From contig JAJEKV010000051.1 of NCBI GenBank assembly GCA_021234155.1, forward strand, positions 3,593,370-3,657,369: DNA of 64,000 nt, read 5' to 3'. Under the pieces are notes generated by a model. That model saw only the letters and a list, made by a program, of their open reading frames with translations, was not told where the DNA came from and made no database searches. Position numbers and translations under genes: made by a program. Shown here piece by piece: positions 55,793-64,000 of this stretch. How positions within the stretch are numbered: the first letter of the stretch is position 1; every line of letters begins with the position of its first letter. This DNA is from Isoetes taiwanensis (lineage: Eukaryota; Streptophyta; Lycopodiopsida; Isoetales; Isoetaceae).

Positions 55793-56288
55793 TGTTAGTC
55801 TGTGCCTCACAGTACGGGGACTATTCATCATCGTCGGACCAGGTCAAGCTCAAAGATCCTCGATCAACCCGCGGGTCAGACATCAAGCCTCCCGCGAAGA
55901 CTAAGCGGCGAGCCCTTGATCAAAGCCTTTGGCGTCAAAAGCGCCCGCTCGGACAAGTAATGACCCGTCACCGCCAGCGTCGGCGTCGGCGTGATTCTAG
56001 AGCACTTCAAGAGCACCGCCAACATTCACCAAATCAGGCCTCCTTCGAGTCGACGCGAGAATCGGTCGGAGTGTCTATATTGGGCCCAAGGCCATTGTAC
56101 TATATATATGAGTAGAGTTAGCTCATAAGTTTTTAGATGAGTTTTTGAGTCTTGTCTCTTTTCGGTTTTCTCTCTATTGTGAGAGCTCATGTATTTTCAT
56201 CATTGATATCAAGGAAGCTTATCATCTTTCTCTCATTTGTTACGTTTCTCTTCTTTTCCTTCTCTTTTCAGCCAAATCCGGCGTGACA
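55793..56288 (+). mobile_element. Ty3/gypsy LTR, copy b (496 bp)
   Basis: It starts TGTTAGTCTGTGCCTCACAG and ends GCGTGACA. It matches LTR a with many small differences, so the two are not a freshly inserted identical pair. TATA candidate at 56098-56109. It is followed by a leader and gag matching those of copy A. Confidence 0.82.
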
Positions 56289-56399
56289 TAGTCCCCGGAC
56301 TCTCTGTTAGATCCACGGGTCCTCGGAGGAGCTGTCTTCGGGAGTTCGAACCCGGACCCCAAACAACGCGCGCTGCGGGTGCGATTTTCTCCTACTTTC

Positions 56400-58330
56400 T
56401 TACATGCGCCATAATGCGTAAAGTAATTTCCGCCCGAGGAAGAACTCCTTTCTCAGGCGGCATCTGCGGCTTGGGCGCCATCGGCGTCGGAAGCCCTGTT
56501 AGCGACATGTATGGATGCGCTTATGACATAGGGGAGGCCATCTTCGGTCTAGGGCTCGGTCAGCGCCACCCACCCCTCGTGTCGGTCTCGTCCGGTTCCG
56601 CCCCAAAGCGTGCAAACATTGCTCACAACCTCGGTCCCCTCATCACTATCGGGGCCTTATCGGCTCAACCTTCTCAACCGTACTTTCATACCCACGAACA
56701 TGCCTACATCCATCATTCTTGAGGGCCATACGCCTCTTCTTCGCCCAACCATCATCTCCCCAGGGTGGGCATGGCTATCCACATGTCTCCGCTGCGCCTG
56801 CCGGGAATATCCTTTCCCTCGTTTCCCCCTTTGCTCTTCTGTTTACAACCTTACGGATCTCAAAACCAATGCTCGGCTGCCGGTTTCTCACCCGCCCGTC
56901 ACCCCTTCATCGGTCCGTCGGGCACAATGCCAAATCCATCTCAACCTCAATATCCTCACTATCACGTTTCTGTCGGTGACACTTTCACATCTACCTTTCG
57001 GACTTTGAGGCCGACTTATCCCACCTTTGGCAACCACGAAGGCAAGAATTTCGACCAAAGTGCTCAGGCCCACATGGAAGAATTTGAGGCTCTAGCTGTC
57101 CTAAATGGGCGCAGCGCAACCTCAAGCGAAATTTCACATCTTTTCCACCACAACTGCGTGGCTCTCACCGTCAATGGCTCATGTCAACAAAAGCCATTGG
57201 AAACAAGGCTGGTGGAAATGAAATGCGCCTTTGCTTTTTCTCTCTCATTCTGGGACCCCGGATGATGATCAACTTCATCTCAAGCAACTCAATGAACTTC
57301 AACAAGAGCCCGCAGTGCAGGGATTTTTCGCGGATCGACTTTCACGATACGCTAAGCAAGCTCAAAGGGTACCCTACCGAGCCAGTTTTTGGTGCGGTTT
57401 CTCCAAGGACTTCCTCACGCTATTCGACTCATGGTGAATACTGCGTCCAAAAACTTTTGGAGCGGGCTATCGTTCTGTCAATCACTTTCGTCAATGTTTC
57501 CTCGGCGTGGCTCTTCAAGAACTCCGTTCATTCCACCCGTCATGGTTCCACAAGCGGTACATTGACCTCAACAAGCTAATCCCAGTAGCGATCAAATCGG
57601 TGCCATATTTGCAAATATCAAGGCCATTTGGCCAATGGTGCAACTCCACCAATGGCCGCCTCATTGCAGCGATGCAACATGTGCAATCATGCCGCGGAAG
57701 AGTGCACTTTCGCACTCATCCCCCACCGTTCGCCAACAAAATGGTTTATCAGGGTGCAAACCACACCTCGACCACAATGCGCTTTCTCGGTGACCACCTC
57801 TTGGTGCGGCCCGCGCAACTCTATCGACCGCGGGACCAACCACGGGGATCCAACCAGCGTCCTCCTTTTGATCCTTCTAAAGCTCGGTGCTATCAGCTGT
57901 CAGAATGGGGTCATACCACCCGCGGCGTGTCCTCAACTTCCACAAGTTGAGGTCCGCTTCACGGCACAAATCGGACCACATCGGTCCGCCTCACGGCTTA
58001 CCAACTCGGCTTGCTAATGGCAAACAAGGCCGCGACCAGTTCTCAAAGAAGCCCCAAGGCGCCTCGGCAATCCGCGCTATCAACCAGCTCCGACCAAATC
58101 AACCTCGAAATTTGGATCAACAAGCCCAAGAGGAAATTTTTCGGGCACTTAATCCTCCGTCACGGTAGTCAAATTGGGTTGGTCTAGTTTCACGCCCGGA
58201 CCAAGGCATCCGTCCCTTGACTATTATTGGAAGGACCGCCTTTGCGCTTTGCGGTTGACACCCTTCCTCATGAGGGGCGAAAAAAGGTTCACTTTGCACG
58301 ACTTAGAAAAGCTCATGCCAAATGTCATGC
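56400..58330 (+). pseudogene. gag: gypsy gag, copy B
   Basis: It parallels copy A: start M-Y-G-x-A-Y-D-I near 56508, Pro/Ser-rich region to 57005, E-E-F-E-A-L (57076-57095), D-D-D-Q-L-H-L-K-Q-L-N-E-L near 57263-57300, then the zinc knuckle remnant C-N-M-C-N-H-A-A-E-E-C near 57671-57704, and a Gln/Arg-rich tail. Numerous frameshifts. Confidence 0.78.
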
Positions 58331-58391
58331 CCAAAGTTAGCCAAAGCATTTTGAATCTCATGCAAGGCTGGCGAAGGCCGCACATTGGCAA

Positions 58392-58960
58392 ATGTTCATC
58401 ACCACCACTAGAGCTCAACAAAGACAAGATACACCTTCCACATCTCAACCTCCGCGCTCTCGGACATATCCCAATATTGCGGTAGGGTTGACTTACTCAA
58501 AAAAGTTCTTTGCTTCCACCCCGCGCACTCAGCACCAGTGGAACCGGCCGAGATCCTTTTTCTCATGTACCTCTCGAACTCCAAGAGGAGCTTGCCAAGA
58601 TCAAAATTCCTTTAAGCTTGGCTACCATTTTAAAACTTCGTCACGCTCTCAAGGACCGGTTACCACTCCCAAGCTGTTTTAGTTGGGGGTGGCTACCTCT
58701 ACACCCACGGTCCATACAGCGGTGGGAAATCGACAAGTCAACCATGTTCAAATCGATGGAGGTAGTGCGGTCAATCTCATCGCGGATAAACTCCGCCAAA
58801 CAAATGGGCATCACACAACTCTTTCGGTGCCCCATATGACATCAAATTGGCAAATGGCCATATCCACGAGACCTCAAAGGCGTCACACCTATTCTTCACA
58901 TCAACATTGGTGATCTCTGCTTTCCCATGGAATTTGGAGTTTGGAAAGCTGGCGAAGATC
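58392..58960 (+). pseudogene. gypsy aspartic protease region, copy B
   Basis: A-K-I-K-I-P-L-S-L-A-T-I-L (58593-58631) leads to G-V-A-T-S-T-P-T-V-H-T-A-V-G-N and then V-Q-I-D-G-G-S-A-V-N-L-I-A-D-K-L (from about 58749), the retropepsin active-site turn (D-G/S-G-type). Retropepsin would process the polyprotein. The frame breaks after K-L-R-Q, then continues Y-D-I-K-L-A-N-G-H. Confidence 0.72.
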
Positions 58961-59714
58961 CGGTGACTATGAAATCTTTGGTGGGAAGACCCTTTCTCCG
59001 CCGGGGCAAAAGTATCCACTCTTGGGCCACGGACCCGGTTAGTCATCCACCGAGACGGTCATCTCAATGCCACCATGGACTTGCAAGCGAGGCGGGATCA
59101 TTTACGTTGACAATCACGGAACCCTCTCTCGGACGATTCTGAAGGCGCGGAGAATATTTATCGCGTTGAGGGCTCCCCCTGGCGTGCGCCTCTGTCATCC
59201 TACCCAGAATATCGCGATCTTGGGAGAAATGACTCTTGTCCGGGGACCGGTGTGGCTGCCTTGCTTGACCCTACGGCTCCTTGCAATCGAATCAATCGTA
59301 GATCACTTTTGGGATGACACTTACGCAACTCTGTTGATGTACCGCGCCGTCATGAAGCAACCAGCGCTAGATGACAGCGAGCAACCTCTCTTTTTCACTT
59401 CGCGCGATTACCCGCGCATCGGTTATGCTCAACCTCACGCACACATTGTCAGGGATCTTTTGAAGTCATACCTCATATTCGGACTCGAAGTCGAGAAATG
59501 CGTGGATGTTGGCAACAATCAACTGTCGCCTTAGCTGCGGACCTTCCGGCTCCTTATCGTCCACGGGGCCGTCCATGGCTGTTCAAAAAATTCAAACACA
59601 TTTTCGCTGGAGTTACAAAGATCTTGGGGGGAATCAACAAAAGCTTGGGGGAACTCACCATTCCTACCAAATCGATGCCGCGACCCGGTATAGCAGCGGC
59701 GATGCGGGCTCAAC

Positions 59715-60560
59715 CCTAATTACGTGATCGGCGTCAAGGCAGAAATTGACAAACTCCTTGCTGCGGGGTTTGATCTATGAGGTCAAACATTACGAATGGG
59801 TGAGCCCTATCGTCATTGCCCTTAAGCACAATGGTAAGATCGGCGTGCGTGTAGACTATCCGGAAACTCAATGGGGCCCGGGCGTGATCATTTTCCACTT
59901 CCCTTCACGGACCAAGTTACGGAAGAAGTGGTGGACATGAGATGTACTCCTTTATGGATGGTTTCTCGGCTACAATCGGATCTCCATCAAAGAATCTGAT
60001 CAACTCAAGACCACTTTCACCACCAGGTGGGAATCACTTTTTGCCTACAAGGTGGTTCCTTTTGGATTATCAACTCTCCTTCAACATTTCAGCGCATCAT
60101 GCTCGGTTTTTCATGATTTCATGAAGGAAAATCCCTTCTTGCAAATTTTTCAAGATGACTTCTCGCCTCTGTTCCATGGCTGACCATTTGGATAAATTGG
60201 AACTTCGTCTTCGAAATGTGATGAGTCAGGCATTAGTCTCAATCGAGAAATGCACCTTTTGCGTCACCGGTGTTGTTGTTAGGCCATGTTAGCCCAAAGC
60301 GGGAATCACCGCGGATCTGCCAAAATCGGTTGTGTGCTCAAAGCTCAACCACCAGCCAATATCAAAGAGACACGCTCTTTCTGGGAAAGGTCAATTATTA
60401 CTCCACCTTCATACGGGTGGCGACCATTGCGGATCCATTCATAAACTCACGGGTGCGAATCCACGGGCTTGGAATTCCCGGTAATTTGCTCCAACGGTGA
60501 AGCTTTTGCTTACTCGGGCACCGGTTCTTGTTCCTCCTCAATGGGACAAGCCCTTTCCGC
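59715..60560 (+). pseudogene. gypsy reverse transcriptase, copy B
   Basis: Same blocks as copy A: D-K-L-L-A-A near 59749, H-Y-E-W-V-S-P-I-V-I-A-L-K-H-N-G-K near 59789-59841, M-Y-S-F-M-D-G-F (59942-59965), T-T-F-T-T, N-I/P-S-T-F-Q-R near 60075-60100, and F-Q-D-D-F near 60148-60165. Stops and frameshifts throughout. Confidence 0.85.
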
Positions 60561-61010
60561 GTTCATGTCGATGTCACCGGCGTTTGCTATTGGGCTGTTC
60601 TCTCTCAAGAATATGATCGCGCTGCTTGATAAACCAAATCATTTCGCCCGGTAGAAAACTCAATTCTGGCGGCGCAACTATTACGCCGCGGGCGTGAAGC
60701 TTTGGGTCTCATTTTACGTGTCCAGCGCTTCCGTCATTACCTTTTGGGCAGTCAAATCAAGTTCTTTGTGGACCACCAAGCACTTCTCTATTTGATCAAC
60801 AAATCCCCACGGGCGCATTGCTTTCGTTGGGTCCTTCTTCTCAAATTTGCTCCTTTTGAAATCGTTCATAAAGGCGGGCACATCTCATGTTGTTGGGATT
60901 ATCTTTCCATCCACAGCGATGATCACGCAGCGGGGGTCTCGAGATGCCTTTCGGATGCTCAACTCTTTTTTAGTCGCGGCAACACCACATTGGTTCCATG
61001 ATTTTCGGCG
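60560..61010 (+). pseudogene. gypsy RNase H, copy B
   Basis: The block around 60560-60600 is the RNase H start (V-H-V-D, then F-A-I-G-L-F-S-L-K-N-M). 60702-60930 reads G-L-I-L-R-V-Q-R-F-R-H-Y-L-L-G, then I-K-F-F-V-D-H-Q-A-L-L-Y-L-I-N-K and F-E-I-V-H-K-G-G-H, the gypsy RNase H C-terminal half. RNase H removes the RNA template during cDNA synthesis. Confidence 0.85.
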
Positions 61011-61019
61011 GTACCCTCC

Positions 61020-62285
61020 TCACGGGTGCTCTTCCACGGAGAGATGAGGCGGCTCTCTCATGCCCAGCGACAATCCGTCGCCATCAATTTCAGAGAGGTC
61101 GTGACTACACCATGGTTTGCGGACATCTCTACAAAAAGGGTAAGGACACCATCCGGTATTTGTGTTCTACCTCATGAAGTTCAGACATTGTTAGAAGCTC
61201 ATCAGGGGCTCGGTGGTGGTCATTTTCATGGTGACACCCGGACGCGCCAAAATTCTCCTTCTTAGGGTATTATTGGCCCACGCTCTTCAAAGATGCTCGC
61301 GCCCGCCCTTGCGTGTGGCGCTTGCCCGGGTGGGGCGCCCGGCGACCCGTGGCGCTCTTCCCTTGGCGCCGGTCGCCGCGCCACTTCCCCCGGCAAATGG
61401 GAATGGACTTTGTGGGACCTATAGACCCTCTGCGCGGCACACTTTCGTGCCCGATACATTCTGGTTCTCGCGACTTCACGCCACCAAATGGGCGGAAGCT
61501 TGTGCACTTCGGGACAACAACTTTGCAAAAGCACGGCCCGAGTCCTCTATCAACACATCATCGCAGCGATTAACGGTGCCCCGCGGGCTGGTCGGTGGCC
61601 GTGGTGTTCATTTCATCAATCATACTATCAAAAGGCGGCCGGATTATCTCTCGATACATCATCACAAGAGCACACCTTACTATCCTCAAGGCAATGGGTT
61701 GGCGAAAGCACCAACAAAACTCGGTCACCATTCTCAAGAAAATTTGTGGCAGCTTCCGCTTGCAGTTGGCGGACAAAACTTCCCTCTTGTTCTTTGGGCC
61801 TACAATACTTGTTTCAAGATTGCTTTCACGGGTCACCTCCTTTTAAATTGGTTTATGGTCGGGGAAGCTCTCATGCCCTTTGAATTCATCCTTCCAACAC
61901 TCCGTTTTCAACTAGCTCTTTGCTCATAATCCACCGGTTGCTCTCAAAGAGCGGGTCTATCAATTAGAAACGGTTGGATGAACTTAGCGGGGATGCTTAT
62001 ATTACGTGTTCTTCATGGACAACGGTTGCAAAAATCTTTACATGATAAGCGTTTGAAGACAAAACATTCAAACAAGGAGATTTGGTTCTTCTTTATGATT
62101 CGGTACAAAAATTTTTCGGGTAAACTCAAGTTTAGTTGGCTTGGCCCTTATCAAATTGTTCAAGTGGTTAGACCAAGTGTTTTTCCAACTTCGCTGAATT
62201 AGGCGGCACTCCATTACCTACATTAGTTAATGGTTTTCGTCTCAAAGCATTTCATCACAGAAAGTGAACATCAAAACAGAGAGGC
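61020..62285 (+). pseudogene. gypsy integrase, copy B
   Basis: Zinc-binding start near 61169-61245 (C-V-L-P-H-E-V, then A-H-Q-G-L-G-G-G-H-F-H-G-D). Catalytic core: Q-M-G-M-D-F-V-G-P-I (61397-61426), T-K-W-A-E-A near 61485, a block around 61596-61625 with G-V-H-F-I-N-H, and Y-Y-P-Q-G-N-G-L-A near 61679-61708 with the final acidic residue expected just after. C-terminal W-L-G-P-Y-Q-I-V-Q-V (62140-62168) and R-L-K-A-F-H-H follow. Frame changes between most blocks. Confidence 0.85.
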
Positions 62286-62364
62286 AGTTCAAGAATCAAA
62301 CACCACGAGAAAGTGACTAGAAAGGCGGTGGAATTATATTATAGTGGAGATTTTTTTTACAAAA

Positions 62365-62629
62365 TGTGGGCTGACCCGGCTATTTCGCTATGGGCTTTGC
62401 CCTATATACAAAAAGCGGACTCGAGCCCTATCTACTAAGTCCTAAGAGAAAAACCCTCTACTCGGGTTCGGGGCGAGAGGTGATGATGAGAGGAGATGGT
62501 AGAGGTTACGCTCCGGATCGGCGAAGATGAGAACCACCTCCATCCGTTGGTCTTGGTCGGGATGTTGAGCCATCGGCACACCGGCCGTCCATGCGAATGC
62601 CGCGGTTGTGGCGGCGCCCGAGATCGAAC
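62365..62629 (+). mobile_element. candidate LTR end and primer-binding site of a further element
   Basis: TGGCGGCGCCCGAGATCGAA (62609-62628) looks like the reverse complement of a tRNA 3' end (T-loop complement plus acceptor, beginning TGG), as expected of a primer-binding site. Upstream are a TATA-like CCCTATATACAAAAAG (62400-62415) and a TG candidate at 62365. No second LTR is in the window, so limits are guesses. Confidence 0.35.
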
Positions 62630-63245
62630 AATTCATCTTACAAGTGATCCACTCTCGGCGGTTAAATCGGCATGGTGCAATCTTCGTTCAAACCCGGCGG
62701 CCATTTGGCGCCATCGGATGCCTTCGTTTCTCTCGGTTCGTCTTATATAATAGCGAGGACCTCCTTGTCGGCGTGGACCAATCACACAAATCGCCAGCGT
62801 GTTTTGCAATGCAAAATTTGTTTCTAAAAAGGAGAATCTGTTCTCCGCGCATATCTAGCCATGGTACAAGCCGACACATTCCTTTTAATGATATCCCACC
62901 GAGTTACCCGGCATTGAATGCCCTTCCTTCTTTCCGCCCGTCGAACATTAATGGGTGTCCTTTGCCATCTGTCACATCGATCTTTCTTTCCGTCTCATCC
63001 TCACCGTTCATTGCTTCTCCCTTACGTTTTTGGGGACTTAGCCAAATTTTTGTCTCTCAATCCCTTTCTTAGCATCTTTTGATTTTGGCATCATCAGCGG
63101 TTCTGTTTCACACTCTTCATACCTCTTAGCCTCGGTTATTAAGCCCTAAAACAAACCTTTTTCGTTCCTCTGCGCCTTCATCCTCAGGTGCTCGACTTTT
63201 TCGTCTTCGCCTTTGGCATCTCTCTCGGATTCGCAAATCATTCCC
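62630..63245. other. leader-like sequence, no recognised gene
   Basis: Sequence between the putative primer-binding site and the next reading frame. Open frames here have no motifs. Confidence 0.35.
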
Positions 63246-64000
63246 ATGGCTGCCCCAAGATTTTCTACACTTCAAGCTACAACTCCCAAGGATCCGGCTC
63301 TTTTTGCATCTGTATCCTTCTTGGCCCACTTTTCAGGTGAAGCCCTTGTTGGCCCCAATAAAAGTATTTGAGCGACACCGGCTTTACGAATTTTCTCAAA
63401 TGGAACTTAGGCTCCAAATCACGCCCGATTCGCAGCAATTCATCGCCAATATTGTTAACAGCCGCAAAGGAATTACACCGCGTGGTCGATGGCACCACTA
63501 TTTCATTGACTCAACACTTGATTTTACGAGGGTATTTCATATTCCCTTGCACACTCCTTGTGTATCATGAAGTGCGCTATCACGGGGATATTGATGTCCG
63601 CGAGTTTGGCGCACACGCTTATCCGCCAATGTCCATCGTCGACCAATATCGACAAAGCCTCATGAGACCTTTGTGAAATTTTGTGGCGCAAATTCACGGG
63701 GTATTCTATCAAGAACACCCATATCAATAAGCCTTTCTATAACACGGTCCTTCTTTGCTACACACTCCACGCACCACATAGATTGGCCCCAAATGATGTT
63801 CTATCGTCTTCTCCAAGAAATGGACCGCCTTGGGTACCACTTCCATTTACGAAGTTTTACGTGGGAGGGCACTTTCAAGCCCTCATCCGTCATTACTTCC
63901 CTCCCACACCACCAAATTCTCATACTTCCACTCGGCGGCTCCCTTCGGTCAATCACCAAGTTGGCACATCCGCCCATCTTCCCCTGGTCATGACCACAGT
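63246..64000 (+). pseudogene. unidentified coding region, broken and running off the window
   Basis: An ATG at 63246 opens M-A-A-P-R-F-S-T-L-Q-A-T-T-P-K. After a shift, the frame 63304-63570 reads K-V-F-E-R-H-R-L-Y-E-F-S-Q-M-E-L-R-L-Q and G-R-W-H-H-Y-F-I-D-S-T-L-D-F. After another shift comes Y-H-G-D-I-D-V-R-E-F-G-A-H-A-Y to about 63676, then F-Y-R-L-L-Q-E-M-D-R-L-G-Y-H-F. Composition is protein-like. The position after a possible primer-binding site suggests a gag or an extra ORF of an LTR element, but no knuckle or enzyme motif is seen. Confidence 0.35.

Larger units (their letters stand above)
55793..62285 (+). mobile_element. Ty3/gypsy copy B, complete coding order but decayed
   Basis: LTR b is followed by gag, protease, RT, RNase H and integrase in the Ty3/gypsy order (integrase last), ending with a typical R-L-K-A-F-H-H at about 62240-62260. 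No 3' LTR starting TGTTAGTC is recognisable after it; a different sequence follows. No chromodomain was recognised. Confidence 0.88.

Noticed and set aside
61262-61534. Minus-strand Arg/Pro-rich frames in the gypsy integrase region
   Set aside because: Antisense shadows of a GC-rich integrase segment.

Overview
The window looks like nuclear DNA from a large-genome land plant. It holds broken fragments of plant gene families (a UDP-glycosyltransferase with a PSPG box, a kinesin motor, a PLS-type pentatricopeptide repeat gene), intron-like AT-rich spacers with GT/AG borders, and many decayed Ty1/copia, Ty3/gypsy and LINE retroelements. The LINE carries a C-terminal H-I-E-T-G-R-W-x-G-T-P-R motif. 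As far as I recall this type is commoner in seedless plants than in angiosperms, so a fern or lycophyte is my best guess, not a demonstrated fact. No rRNA, complete tRNA, CRISPR or bacterial-type operon is visible.

Layout. About 0.7-1.5 kb: UDP-glycosyltransferase pseudogene (minus). 3.9-8.0 kb: 5'-truncated Ty1/copia element with gag, integrase, RT and RNase H remnants and a 3' LTR. 9.4-11.5 kb: short non-autonomous LTR element with a copia-type primer-binding site and two unequal LTRs, one holding a foldback insert. 12-16.3 kb: gene fragments, a GC-rich 316-codon frame whose only internal stops are TGA, and kinesin motor exons. 16.3-24 kb: mostly non-coding, with a broken unidentified coding region at 21-22.8 kb. 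24.15-25.63 kb: a 1.47 kb foldback element. 27.2-28.5 kb: a LysM-domain gene candidate and a divergent small reading frame. 29.8-31 kb: repeats and a minus-strand LTR/PBS candidate. 31.07-36.33 kb: a TIR-bounded element of about 5.26 kb. 36.8-38.7 kb: PPR pseudogene. 39-50 kb: short repeats, two MITE-like elements and unassigned frames. 50.0-50.7 kb: LINE 3' fragment. 51-62.3 kb: two related Ty3/gypsy copies, the first cut inside RNase H exactly where the second LTR starts. 62.4-64 kb: the start of what may be another retroelement with an unidentified open frame running off the window.

The most interesting object is the 31.07-36.33 kb element. Matching imperfect terminal inverted repeats enclose two head-to-head genes: a minus-strand gene resembling the plant/oomycete family I remember as DUF7869, and a plus-strand split gene whose product has an amino-methyltransferase module (D-I-P-Y-G, then D-A-F-S-G-S-G-T, then an acidic V-D segment, the beta-class order). 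Introns of that gene hold arrays of a perfect TATAAATTTATA palindrome spaced about 30 bp apart. I do not know a described transposon with this combination. Nearly all other coding content is frameshifted or stop-interrupted, so the window reads as old repeat-rich intergenic DNA with few, if any, intact genes.
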